A DNA stretch of 42,449 nucleotides from Streptomyces durocortorensis (GTDB lineage: Bacteria > Actinomycetota > Actinomycetes > Streptomycetales > Streptomycetaceae): the NCBI RefSeq assembly GCF_016901035.1, contig NZ_JAFEUF010000038.1, forward strand, positions 1 to 42,449. Reading direction: 5' to 3'. Under the pieces are notes generated by a model, which was not told the DNA's origin, did not search any database, and saw only the letters and a program-made list of their open reading frames with translations. The position numbers and the translations under genes were made by a program. Below are positions 32,974-41,577 of the stretch, one piece after another (positions within the stretch are counted from its first letter, which is position 1; the number at the start of each line of letters is the position of its first letter).

Positions 32974-33932
32974 CCCTCGACCGACACGCGCCCGAGGCCG
33001 AGATCGCCAAGGCCGTCGGGGCCTTTTCCAACTGGGGCCGGTGGGGCGAGCACGATGTACTCGGAACGCTCAATTTCCTGGACGAGGCCAAGCGCCGTCA
33101 AGGAGCGGGACTCATCCGACGCGGAGCGAGTTTTTCCCTGTCCCAGTCGTTCGACATGGACGGGCCTCAGAGGGGCTGGCGGCGCCGGACCAACCCGGTC
33201 CACACCATGCTCGACACCGGCGTCGAGGCGTCCCTCGGAATCCAGGGCTTCCCGCACGGACTGGGCGGTGCGGACGACGTCATCGCGATGCCGTTGCAGT
33301 GTTCCACCCAATGGGACGGGCTCGGTCACATCTTCGACCACGGCAAGGCGTGGAACGGGCGCTCGGCGGCCGAGGTGGTGACCTCGGCCGGTGATCAGGT
33401 GACCGGCATCGAGCACATGGCCGCGCAGGTGGCCGGACGGGGGGTGCTGCTCGATGTGGGCCGTCACCTGGGCGAGGGGGGTGAGTTGCCCGACGGTTTC
33501 GCCATCACCGAGGAACACCTTCGCAGCACCGCTGCGGCCCAGAACGTCCTGGTGGGCCGCGGCGACATCGTCACCGTCCGCACCGGCCAGCTCGCCAGGG
33601 CCCGCCGCGAAGGGTGGGGCGAATACGCCGGAGGACCCGCCCCCGGACTCTCCTTCACCTCAGCGGGCTGGCTGCACGGCACGGAGATCGCCGCCGTCGC
33701 GACGGACACCTGGGGGTTCGAGGTGCGGCCGAACGAGTTCGAGCATGCCTTCCAGCCACTGCACCAGGTCGCGATCCCGCACATCGGGCTGCTGATCGGT
33801 GAGATGTGGGACCTGGACGCCCTCGCCGAGGACTGCGTGGCCGATGGCGTGTACGAGTTCTGGCTGACCGCCGCGCCGCTGCCCATCACCGGAGCCGTCG
33901 GCTCACCCGTCAATCCCGTGGCCGTCAAGTAG
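32970..33932 (+). CDS. Cyclase-family metal-dependent hydrolase
   Basis: 320 residues from the ATG at 32970, which overlaps the upstream stop as ATGA; an in-frame ATG at 32952 is possible. The family (putative cyclase, related to bacterial kynurenine formamidase) is shown by CSTQWDGLGHIFDHGKAWNG, whose D..H..H pattern gives the metal ligands, and by LVGRGDIVTVRTGQ. Members hydrolyse amides, esters or lactones, and one may open a lactone or cyclic intermediate in this pathway. The substrate cannot be told from the sequence. Confidence 0.8.
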   Translation: MTLDRHAPEAEIAKAVGAFSNWGRWGEHDVLGTLNFLDEAKRRQGAGLIRRGASFSLSQSFDMDGPQRGWRRRTNPVHTMLDTGVEASLGIQGFPHGLGGADDVIAMPLQCSTQWDGLGHIFDHGKAWNGRSAAEVVTSAGDQVTGIEHMAAQVAGRGVLLDVGRHLGEGGELPDGFAITEEHLRSTAAAQNVLVGRGDIVTVRTGQLARARREGWGEYAGGPAPGLSFTSAGWLHGTEIAAVATDTWGFEVRPNEFEHAFQPLHQVAIPHIGLLIGEMWDLDALAEDCVADGVYEFWLTAAPLPITGAVGSPVNPVAVK

Positions 33933-34062
33933 CCACCCCGGAACCGAGAGGCCGCACAGGGACAGCGGCGGCCACTCGGGCTTTCCCAGCGGCATCTGCC
34001 GCACATCCGCATACGTCACCGCCGACGCCGAGCCGCGCGGCCTTCTCGGGAGGAACCCCGAC

Positions 34063-35202
34063 ATGACCGATGCAGTGCCCACCCGTTCCGTCCTCGTCAT
34101 CGGCGGAGGAGCCTCGGGCAACGCCGTCGCCATCCTGCTACGGCGAGCTGGCATCTCCGTGGACCTGATCGAAGCGAAGGAAGACTGGAACGCCGCCGCC
34201 GGCTCCGGGATCACCCTCGGCGGCAACGCGCTGCGGGTCCTGCGTGAACTCGGGGTGTGGAAGCAGGTCGAGGAGTCCGGTTACGCATTCAGCGAGGTCG
34301 GTATCACGGCCGTGGACGGAACGGTCCTCCATGTCGCACCGGACCTGCGCGCGGGCGGCGACGACCTGCCGGCAACGGTCGGGATGCAACGCCCCAAGCT
34401 GCAGCAGATCCTCATCGAGGCCGTCCGCGCAAGCGGCACCACCGTTCGCCTCGGGACCACGGCGGACAGCCTGGAACAGGACGCCGACGGCGTGCTCGTC
34501 CGTTTCAGCGACGGCAGCAGCAACAGGTACGACCTGGTCGTCGCCGCCGACGGACTGAACTCCGCAACCCGCGCGGCCATCGGCATCACGGACAGACCCG
34601 AACCCACGGGCATGGCGATCTGGAGAGTCGCCGTTCCCAGGCCCGACAGCGTCACGCGGACCGACCTCGCCTACGGAGGGCCTGCGTTCATCGCCGGCTA
34701 CTGCCCGACGTCCGACACCACCCTCTACGCCTACGTCGTCGAGAAGAACCGGGACCGCGCGTCGATCGCCCCGGAGACGTACGCCGACGAGATGCGCGGA
34801 CTCACCTCGGGTTACGGCGGGGCCTGGCCTGCGATCAGCGCCCACATCACCGAGACCTCGACCATCAACTACACCTGGTTCGACCGGATGCTGGTCGAGG
34901 GCTCGTGGCACCGCGGAAGGGTCGTACTCGTCGGCGACGCCGCGCACTGCTGTCCGCCCACCATCGCCCAGGGCGCCGCCATGTCCCTTGAGGACGCGCT
35001 CGTTCTGGCTGAGCTGCTGACGGGCGGCGATGTCTGGGACGACGACCTGCTCCAGGGCTACTACGAGCGCCGCATGCCGCGGGTGCGTTCCGTGGTCGAG
35101 GCGTCGGTGCAGATCGGCCGGTGGCAGCTCGACGGTGTCCACGACGCCGACATTCCCGGCCTCATGGGCCGGACCATGAACATGCTGAAGGAACTGCCGT
35201 GA
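34063..35202 (+). CDS. FAD-dependent aromatic monooxygenase
   Basis: 379 residues, ATG with GGGAGGA upstream. Class A flavoprotein hydroxylase: VLVIGGGASGNAVAILLRRA, the arginine-bearing GMQRPKLQQILIEA, DG motif VVAADGLNSATRAAIG and GD motif VLVGDAAHCCPPTIAQGAAM. It should add a hydroxyl group to a phenolic ring with NAD(P)H and oxygen, making the catechol that the extradiol dioxygenase two genes on can open. In the Herbaspirillum fde system a flavin monooxygenase hydroxylates the A ring of naringenin in the same position of the pathway; a similar role here is inference. A 130-base gap separates it from the cyclase-family gene. Confidence 0.88.
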   Translation: MTDAVPTRSVLVIGGGASGNAVAILLRRAGISVDLIEAKEDWNAAAGSGITLGGNALRVLRELGVWKQVEESGYAFSEVGITAVDGTVLHVAPDLRAGGDDLPATVGMQRPKLQQILIEAVRASGTTVRLGTTADSLEQDADGVLVRFSDGSSNRYDLVVAADGLNSATRAAIGITDRPEPTGMAIWRVAVPRPDSVTRTDLAYGGPAFIAGYCPTSDTTLYAYVVEKNRDRASIAPETYADEMRGLTSGYGGAWPAISAHITETSTINYTWFDRMLVEGSWHRGRVVLVGDAAHCCPPTIAQGAAMSLEDALVLAELLTGGDVWDDDLLQGYYERRMPRVRSVVEASVQIGRWQLDGVHDADIPGLMGRTMNMLKELP

Positions 35203-36239
35203 ACGTCTCTCGACCACCGGTCCCCGACGTGAACACCGACCCTGCGTGCCCCACCGTCGACGTCCACGCCCATCTGCTGCTGCCCGAGGTCGAGGCTCTG
35301 GTTGCCGACGCCCCCGCGCTGGCCGAGGCGCGCGCACTCGACGCGCGCCGGAACGGGCCGCAGGCCATCGCGGTGAACGGCCCGATGATCGCCTCGCGTA
35401 TCGGACGTCTCACGGATGTCGATACCCGTATCGCGGCCATGAACAGTCAGGGGGTGGACGTCCAGGTCGTATCCCCCTCCCCCTCGCACTATCACTACTG
35501 GGCCGATCGACAGACAGCCACGAAGGTGTTCGAGACGGCGAACGAGGCGACCGCCGCGCACTGCGCCGGTGCCCCCGAGCGTCTGCGCGGGCTGGGCCTC
35601 GTGCCGCTGCAACATCCCGACCTGTGCGCGGATGCCCTTGAGCACGCCTTGGGCCGTGGGCTTCTCGGGGTGGAGATCTCCAGTCACGCGCCGGGCCGGG
35701 AACTCTCCGATGCCGCCTACGAACCCTTGTGGGAGCGCGCGGAGCAGACGGGCGCGGTCATCTTCCTGCATCCGTTCGGGTGCACGCTCGACGCGCGGCT
35801 GGACCAGTGGTACCTGTCGAACACGGTGGGGCAGCCGGTCGAGAACGCCGTCGCGCTCTCGCACCTGATCTTCTCCGGCGTGCTCGACCGCCATCCGGAG
35901 TTGAAGATCGTCGCTGCCCACGGCGGCGGGTATCTGCCCACCTACATCGGCCGGTCCGACCATGCCTGGTCCACGCGTTCCGACGCGGGTGCCTCCTGCG
36001 CCCACCTGCCCAGCAGTTATCTGCGGCGGATCTGGTTCGACTCCTTGGTCCACGACCCGCACGTGCTGCGGGAACTGGTCCGCGTGGCTGGACCCGACCG
36101 CGTCCTGCTCGGATCCGACTTTCCGTTCGACATGGGCAGGGAGGACCCCGTAGCGGCGCTGCACTCGGCCCGCCTCCCGGAGAGCCAGTTCCACGCCGTG
36201 CGTGGTGCCAACGCCGCTGCCCTGTTGCGCCTGACCTGA
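35199..36239 (+). CDS. Amidohydrolase family protein (ACMSD/resorcylate decarboxylase type)
   Basis: 346 residues. The GTG at 35199 overlaps the monooxygenase stop (GTGA) and has AAGGA upstream. Amidohydrolase-2 barrel with metal ligands visible in TVDVHAHLLLP, FLHPFGCTL, VAAHGGGYLPTYIG and LLGSDFPFDMG. Relatives include aminocarboxymuconate-semialdehyde decarboxylase, gamma-resorcylate decarboxylase and 4-oxalomesaconate-type hydratases. In a ring-cleavage operon it may decarboxylate or hydrolyse an intermediate; which one is not evident. Confidence 0.85.
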   Translation: MNVSRPPVPDVNTDPACPTVDVHAHLLLPEVEALVADAPALAEARALDARRNGPQAIAVNGPMIASRIGRLTDVDTRIAAMNSQGVDVQVVSPSPSHYHYWADRQTATKVFETANEATAAHCAGAPERLRGLGLVPLQHPDLCADALEHALGRGLLGVEISSHAPGRELSDAAYEPLWERAEQTGAVIFLHPFGCTLDARLDQWYLSNTVGQPVENAVALSHLIFSGVLDRHPELKIVAAHGGGYLPTYIGRSDHAWSTRSDAGASCAHLPSSYLRRIWFDSLVHDPHVLRELVRVAGPDRVLLGSDFPFDMGREDPVAALHSARLPESQFHAVRGANAAALLRLT

Positions 36240-36262
36240 CACCTCAACGAGGAGGAACCATC

Positions 36263-37201
36263 ATGAGCGCCCGTCTGCTCACCCATCTTCGACACGTCGA
36301 CCTGGCCGTGCCCGACTACGACAAACAGCTCGACTTCTACTCCGGTGTCTGGGGCCTCAGCAAGGTGGCCGAGGACTCGGGAATCTCCTTCCTCGCCGCG
36401 GAAGGCAGCCCCGAGCAGTACGTCGTACGGCTTCGCAAGGCCGACGAGAAGCGCCTGGACCTGGTCTCCTACGGAGCCGCGACGGCAGCTGACGTGGACA
36501 CCCTCGCCGAGCGGCTTCTGGCCGGCGGGGTCGAACTCCTGAGCCGGCCCGGCAGCGTGGACACCCCCGGAGGGGGCTACGGCTTCAGGTTCTTCGACGT
36601 CGACGGTCGCACCATCGAGGTCTCCGCCGAGGTCGGCGTGCGGCGCCACCGCAAGATCGAGGAGAAGGAGGCCATCCCGGTCAAGCTCTCCCACGTCGTC
36701 CTCAACTCCCCCGACCTCGAGCGCACCCGGCGCTGGTACGAGCAGCACCTCGGATTCCGCCTCTCCGACAGCCTCAGCTCGCCGCACATGGGCGAGGTCA
36801 TGCACTTCATGCGGATCAGCAGCCAGCACCACTCGATGGCTCTCGCCAAGGGGCCCCACACGTCTCTGCACCACATCTCCTTCGAGATGCGCGGCATCGA
36901 CGAGTACATGCGCGGCTCCGGACGGGTGATCCGCGCCGGGTTCACGAAGATCTGGGGCCCGGGCCGGCACATGGCGGGCGACAACACGTTCACCTATTTC
37001 CTCGACCCGCACGGCAACACCGTCGAGTACACGACCGAGCTGGAGGACCTCGACGAGGACACCTGGCATCCCCACGTCTACGACTTCTCCGATCCGGAGG
37101 TCACCGACCAGTGGGGCACGGCGAACGCGATGAACGAGCTCGTCGCCAAGGAGTCCTTCAACGACCCCGACCACGGCTGCTTCGTCGCCCCGCCGGTCTA
37201 G
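36263..37201 (+). CDS. Extradiol ring-cleavage dioxygenase (type I, VOC fold)
   Basis: 312 residues from ATG at 36263 with GAGGAGG upstream. Two glyoxalase-type domains. The C-terminal one carries the Fe(II) triad His144 (KLSHVVLNSP), His204 (LHHISFEM) and Glu255 (NTVEYTTE); the spacing of 60 and 51 residues closely follows that of catechol 2,3-dioxygenases such as XylE. It would open a catechol next to one hydroxyl (meta cleavage) with oxygen. Key enzyme of the LysR-linked operon; it follows the amidohydrolase by 23 bases. Confidence 0.9.
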   Translation: MSARLLTHLRHVDLAVPDYDKQLDFYSGVWGLSKVAEDSGISFLAAEGSPEQYVVRLRKADEKRLDLVSYGAATAADVDTLAERLLAGGVELLSRPGSVDTPGGGYGFRFFDVDGRTIEVSAEVGVRRHRKIEEKEAIPVKLSHVVLNSPDLERTRRWYEQHLGFRLSDSLSSPHMGEVMHFMRISSQHHSMALAKGPHTSLHHISFEMRGIDEYMRGSGRVIRAGFTKIWGPGRHMAGDNTFTYFLDPHGNTVEYTTELEDLDEDTWHPHVYDFSDPEVTDQWGTANAMNELVAKESFNDPDHGCFVAPPV

Positions 37202-37274
37202 CAACCAGCAGACCCGCCGGATCTTCGGGAACGCGGCAGGCGGTGTCCCGCCCTGACTCCTGCCGTCGCGTTTC

Positions 37275-37296
37275 CGGCCTCCGGTCCACGAGGCCG
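37275..37296 (+). other. Stem-loop inside the ring-cleavage operon
   Basis: CGGCCTC (37275-37281) and GAGGCCG (37290-37296) pair perfectly with an 8-base loop in the 191-base gap after the dioxygenase. It may be a partial terminator or a message-processing hairpin separating the front half of the operon from the back half; no T run follows. Confidence 0.4.
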
Positions 37297-37392
37297 AAGT
37301 CGCCCGGAGAACACCGTCAACGGGCCACCGCTCCGACCCGGGGCAGCCCGGCTCGTGCCCGTATCTCCCTCTCCTCATCTTGGAGCCGCATC

Positions 37393-38364
37393 ATGCGCTT
37401 CGCGTCTTTCGAGTACCGGCACACCAGCCGGGTCGCCGTCGTGGAAGACGACGAGACACTCCTTCCCCTGCCCGGCGTCACGTCCCTGGCTGACCTCATC
37501 CGCGAGACGGACGGGCTCGCCGGCCTTCTCGCCGCGGGCGCCGCGGCACTGGACGTACCGCCGGGGCCTCATGTCTCCCAGGTGCGGCTTCTGCCGCCTC
37601 TGCAGCCCGTGTCCGTAAGGGACTTCGTGACGTTCGAGGAGCATGTCGAAGGTGTGCGCCGGTCCGTGAGCGGCGAGTCCGGCGTACCGGAGCAGTGGTA
37701 CGAGGCGCCCACCTTCTACTTCGCCAACCCGCATGCGATCCATGGTCCCGCCGACGACGTCCCGATGCCGCCCGGCTCCCGTGTGCTCGACTTCGAACTC
37801 GAAGTGGCGGCGGTCATCGGCCGGGACGGCCGCGACCTCACCCCCGAGCGGGCACGGGATCACATCGTCGGCTACACGGTCTTCAACGACTGGTCCGCGC
37901 GGGACCTGCAGTCGGCCGAGATGCGCGTCGGGCTCGGACCGTGCAAGGGCAAGGACACCGCCACCACTCTCGGCCCCTACCTGGTGACCGCCGACGAGCT
38001 GGAGCCCTACCGCGACAGCGACGGGTTCCTGCGCCTGGCTCTGACCGCCGAGGTCAACGGCGAGCAGGTCGGCAGTGACCTGCTGTCCAATATGAGCTGG
38101 ACCTTCGAGGAGATGGCCGCCTATGCCTCCCGCGGTACCCGGGTTCTCGCCGGTGACGTTCTCGGATCGGGCACCTGCGGCAACGGCGGCTGTCTGGCCG
38201 AGCTCTGGGGCCGCCGAGGTGAGCAGACTCCCCCGCCGCTGAAGCCGGGCGACATCGTCACCCTGGGCGTCGAGGGAATCGGTTCGCTGACCACACGGGT
38301 GGTTCCCGGAGTCGATCCTGTACCGCTGCCCCAGGGGCGACGCCGGAAGAGGGAACGGCCGTGA
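37393..38364 (+). CDS. Fumarylacetoacetate hydrolase family protein (hydratase/hydrolase)
   Basis: 323 residues from ATG at 37393 with GGAG upstream. Unlike the other two FAH proteins here, it has the longer FAH form: VSVRDFVTFEEHVEGVRR, the metal ligands in VLDFELEVAAVIGRDGRD, and VFNDWSARDLQSAEMRVGLG with the lysines of GPCKGKDTATT. This form is common in aromatic and flavonoid degradation loci. It probably acts on the ring-cleavage product or a later acylpyruvate. Its stop overlaps the next start (GTGA). Confidence 0.85.
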   Translation: MRFASFEYRHTSRVAVVEDDETLLPLPGVTSLADLIRETDGLAGLLAAGAAALDVPPGPHVSQVRLLPPLQPVSVRDFVTFEEHVEGVRRSVSGESGVPEQWYEAPTFYFANPHAIHGPADDVPMPPGSRVLDFELEVAAVIGRDGRDLTPERARDHIVGYTVFNDWSARDLQSAEMRVGLGPCKGKDTATTLGPYLVTADELEPYRDSDGFLRLALTAEVNGEQVGSDLLSNMSWTFEEMAAYASRGTRVLAGDVLGSGTCGNGGCLAELWGRRGEQTPPPLKPGDIVTLGVEGIGSLTTRVVPGVDPVPLPQGRRRKRERP

Positions 38365-39104
38365 ACGGCAGACGGCTGGCGGACAAGGTCATCGTCGTCA
38401 CGGGCGCCGCGCGAGGCCAGGGCGCCGCCGAGGCGGCGGCTCTGGGCCATGAAGGTGCCACGGTCATCGCCACTGATGTGAGCGGCGGGGACGGCGTACG
38501 CCGCCTCGACGTGACGCGCGCCGAGGACTGGACCGGACTCGCAGGCGAACTGCGGGAGCGGTTCGGCGCGGTGCACGGGCTGGTCAACAACGCCGGCATC
38601 ACCTGGCGTGCCCGGCTGGGCGAGGTCGACCCGAACGACATGGCCCGCGTACAGGCGGTCAACGTCCACGGCCCGCTTCTGGGCATCCAGCACCTGGCAC
38701 CGTTGATGCCTCCGGGCTCGTCGGTCGTGAACGTCGGCTCCTCCGCCGCCCTGACCGCCCACTATCCGGTGGCCTATACGACAAGCAAATGGGCGCTGCG
38801 CGGTCTGTCGAAGACCGCCGCGATGGAGCTGGGGCCGCGGGGGATCCGGGTGAACACCGTTCATCCCGGGTTCATCGAGACGGAGATGACGGCCTCGGCC
38901 GCCCCGGCGTTCCGGGAGGCGAACATCCGCGAGACGCCTCTGGGGCGTGTGGGGGCCGTGGGCGAGGTCACGCCGCTGGTGGTGTTCCTGCTGTCCGACG
39001 AGTCGTCATTCATCACCGGAGCCGAGATCCCGGTCGATGGCGGGCTCACCTCGCACGGCGGGGTGAAGTCGGTGTCCGACACCCTGCTCGCCGAGACCGC
39101 ATGA
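38361..39104 (+). CDS. Short-chain dehydrogenase/reductase
   Basis: 247 residues; GTG start overlapping the FAH stop. Classical SDR: cofactor motif VTGAARGQGAAEAAALG, NNAG, catalytic Tyr139 and Lys143 in YTTSK, and IPVDGG near the end. The short spacing after VIATDV suggests NAD(H). It probably oxidises or reduces a hydroxy or keto intermediate of the pathway. It runs directly into a second, atypical SDR (ATGA overlap). Confidence 0.88.
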   Translation: MNGRRLADKVIVVTGAARGQGAAEAAALGHEGATVIATDVSGGDGVRRLDVTRAEDWTGLAGELRERFGAVHGLVNNAGITWRARLGEVDPNDMARVQAVNVHGPLLGIQHLAPLMPPGSSVVNVGSSAALTAHYPVAYTTSKWALRGLSKTAAMELGPRGIRVNTVHPGFIETEMTASAAPAFREANIRETPLGRVGAVGEVTPLVVFLLSDESSFITGAEIPVDGGLTSHGGVKSVSDTLLAETA

Positions 39105-39883
39105 TGAGGCGGTTGGAGGGAAAGGTCGCGCTGGTCTCCGGGACCGCTCGGGGGCTGGGCCGGGCCACAGCCCTGATGTTCGCCGCGGAAGGCGCCCTTG
39201 TCGTGGTCGGCGACCTCCTGCACGACGAGGCCGTCGAGACACAGCGGCAGATCGCCCGGGACGGCGGCACTGCTCTCACCCCAGGCCCCCTGGACGTCAC
39301 CTCCCCCGAATCCGTCGCAGCATGGGTGGAGGAGGCGGCCGCCGCATTCGGAGGCGTCGACATCGTGCTCGTCAATGCCGGATCGGTGTGGTTCGGGCCC
39401 CTCGCCGATCAGTCCTACGACGACGGCCCGGCAACCGTGCGAGCAGAGCTCGACTCAGTGAGGCTGACCGCCCGGGCGGCCTGGCAGCACCTGGTCAGAA
39501 GCCGCGGTTGCATCATCACTGTCGACTCGGCCGCAGGGCTCACGGACTCGATGGCTACCCACCGAACCACGCACTCTGCGGCCAAGGGCGAGGTGGCCGC
39601 CCTGACCCGCCGGCTCGCGGCCGAGGGAGCAGAGTTGGGCATCCGAGCCAACTGTGTCAGCCCCGTCCTGATCGGCTCCGACAGGTCCCGCAGCCACCTT
39701 CCTTCCGAGGCCTTCCGGCTACACGACACCACGTGGCACCTTCCTCTCGGCCGCCTGGGGCTCCCCCAGGACGTCGCTGCCGCAGCGGTCTTCCTCGCAT
39801 CCGAGGATGCCTCCAACATCTCCGGGACCAACCTCGTCGTCGATGGCGCATGGTCCCCCGTACTACCGGGCTCACCCGCCTGA
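39101..39883 (+). CDS. Atypical SDR lacking the catalytic tyrosine
   Basis: 260 residues; ATG at 39101 overlaps the previous stop (an adjacent in-frame ATG at 39104 is equivalent). The SDR fold is clear (VSGTARGLGRATALMFAAEG, LVNAGSVWF, IITVDSAAGL, NLVVDGAWSP), but the YxxxK motif reads HSAAK, with His158 in place of tyrosine before Lys162. Loss of the catalytic acid usually means a non-redox or altered function, for instance a dehydratase, a lyase-like activity, or a structural partner of the preceding intact SDR. The tight overlap with that gene supports joint function. Confidence 0.85.
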   Translation: MMRRLEGKVALVSGTARGLGRATALMFAAEGALVVVGDLLHDEAVETQRQIARDGGTALTPGPLDVTSPESVAAWVEEAAAAFGGVDIVLVNAGSVWFGPLADQSYDDGPATVRAELDSVRLTARAAWQHLVRSRGCIITVDSAAGLTDSMATHRTTHSAAKGEVAALTRRLAAEGAELGIRANCVSPVLIGSDRSRSHLPSEAFRLHDTTWHLPLGRLGLPQDVAAAAVFLASEDASNISGTNLVVDGAWSPVLPGSPA

Positions 39884-39898
39884 AAGGAGCACACGCTC

Positions 39899-40654
39899 GT
39901 GGACAAAGTCATCCGTACCGCGGGGGAAGCCGTCTCCGACATCCCTCACGACGCATCCCTGGCCGTGGGCGGCTTCGGCCTCAGCGGCATCCCCGAAACC
40001 CTGATCCGCGCCTTGCACGCCCAGGGCGCGGCCGGCCTCACGGTCGTCTCCAACAACTGCGGGGTCGAAGGCCAGGGCCTGGGGGTGCTTCTCACCGCGG
40101 GGCGCATCGGCCGCGTCACCGGCTCCTACGTGGGTGAGAATAAGGAGTTCGCTCGCCAGTACCTCAGCGGTGAGCTCGAGGTCGAGCTCGTCCCGCAGGG
40201 AACCCTGGCAGAACGGCTGAGGGCAGGCGGCTGCGGCATCCCCGCCTTCTACACCCCGGCAGGCGTGGGCACCCAGGTCGCTGACGGAGGACTGCCCTGG
40301 CGGTACGCCGCCGACGGAGGTGTCGCGGTCGCCTCCCCCGCCAAGGAGACACGTTCCTACGACGGGCAGACGCACGTCCTGGAGCACGGCATCACCACCG
40401 ACTTCGCACTGGTGCGGGCCTATCGCGGCGACCGGCACGGCAACCTGGTCTTCCGCCGCGCCTCGGCCAACTTCAACCCCCTGGCCGCCATGGCCGGGCG
40501 GACCACGATCGCCGAGGTCGAGGAACTCGTCGAGCCGGGCGACCTCGACCCGGACCAGATACACCTTCCCGGTGTCTTCGTCCAGCGCATCGTGCCCCTC
40601 ACCCCCGCCCAGGCGGCCGACAAACAGATCGAGAAGAGGACGGTGCGCAACTGA
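39899..40654 (+). CDS. scoA: 3-oxoacid CoA-transferase subunit A
   Basis: 251 residues, GTG with GAAAGGAG upstream. CoA-transferase family I alpha subunit: [55 protein letters not shown]. It transfers CoA from succinyl-CoA to a 3-oxoacid together with subunit B. In this operon the acid could be acetoacetate, 3-oxoadipate or another 3-oxoacid left after ring cleavage, so the PcaI name is a possible alternative. 15 bases after the atypical SDR. Confidence 0.88.
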   Translation: MDKVIRTAGEAVSDIPHDASLAVGGFGLSGIPETLIRALHAQGAAGLTVVSNNCGVEGQGLGVLLTAGRIGRVTGSYVGENKEFARQYLSGELEVELVPQGTLAERLRAGGCGIPAFYTPAGVGTQVADGGLPWRYAADGGVAVASPAKETRSYDGQTHVLEHGITTDFALVRAYRGDRHGNLVFRRASANFNPLAAMAGRTTIAEVEELVEPGDLDPDQIHLPGVFVQRIVPLTPAQAADKQIEKRTVRN

Positions 40655-41304
40655 TGCCCTGGAACCGCAACCAGATGGCCGCGCGGGCAGCCACCGAGCT
40701 GGCCGACGGCACGTACGTGAACCTCGGCATCGGACTGCCCACCCTGATCCCCGATCACCTGCCGCCCGGCCTCCACGTCACCTTGCACTCCGAGAACGGG
40801 ATCCTGGGGACCGGGCCCTACCCTGTCGAGGACGAGGTCGACCCCGACCTGATCAACGCCGGCAAGGAGACCGTGACCGTCCTCCCCGGTGCGTCGTTCT
40901 TCGACTCGGCCCTCTCGTTCGGGATGATTCGCGGCGGTCACATCGACACCGCTGTCCTGGGAGCCATGCAGGTATCGGCCCGCGGGGACCTGGCCAACTG
41001 GATGATCCCCGGCAAGATGGTCAAGGGAATGGGCGGCGCGATGGATCTCGTGCACGGCGCCCGGCGCGTCATCGTCCTGATGGAACACACGGCCCGGTAC
41101 GGCACCCCGAAGATCGTCGCCGACTGCACACTTCCCCTCACCGGCGAGCAATGCGTCGACCGCATCATCACCGACCTGGGCGTGCTCGACGTCACCGACA
41201 ACGGCCTGGCCCTGGTGGAGACCGCACCAGGAGTCAGCGTCGAGGACATCACCCGGCTGACCGCGTCTCCCCTTCGCACCGAGCATCCATTCGCCGCCTG
41301 TTGA
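40654..41304 (+). CDS. scoB: 3-oxoacid CoA-transferase subunit B
   Basis: 216 residues; start overlaps the subunit A stop (TGATG). The catalytic glutamate that forms the acyl-CoA intermediate is Glu47 in SENGILG. Other family signatures: [57 protein letters not shown]. Partner of subunit A and last gene of the LysR-linked run. It links ring-cleavage products to acyl-CoA metabolism; ScoB and PcaJ cannot be separated from sequence alone. Confidence 0.88.
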   Translation: MPWNRNQMAARAATELADGTYVNLGIGLPTLIPDHLPPGLHVTLHSENGILGTGPYPVEDEVDPDLINAGKETVTVLPGASFFDSALSFGMIRGGHIDTAVLGAMQVSARGDLANWMIPGKMVKGMGGAMDLVHGARRVIVLMEHTARYGTPKIVADCTLPLTGEQCVDRIITDLGVLDVTDNGLALVETAPGVSVEDITRLTASPLRTEHPFAAC

Positions 41305-41577
41305 CCTAGTACAGCCTTGCCCGGCACGGGCTTGACCCTGGCACGCTGGAGGTCTGCCGCGCAGAGAGCCTGATGCAGGCTCATCAGCGACGAGGTGGGG
41401 CTTCCCTCGCGCCAGGCCTGGACGAAAGATGCGGCGAAACAAGCCGCTTCGCCGTGTTGTTGCAGGCGTCCCCCCGAGGGATGCCCACCCCGAGGCAGGC
41501 AGCGCCTGGGCCGCTCGGTCTGTCCCTCTCGATTGGTGAGGCCGGGAAACACCCCTACAGTCGTCACCTCTTGGGGC
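41305..41577. other. Intergenic right end of the segment
   Basis: 273 bases between the CoA-transferase and yjbQ. A weak hairpin GCCCG-GCA-CGGGC lies at 41319-41331. From about 41534 the sequence is similar to the left-hand region from 3998. No integrase, transposase or RNA gene is recognised. Confidence 0.5.

Noticed and set aside
41306..41316. CTAGTACAGCC resembling an insertion-sequence end
   Set aside because: No matching inverted partner, target duplication or transposase remnant nearby.
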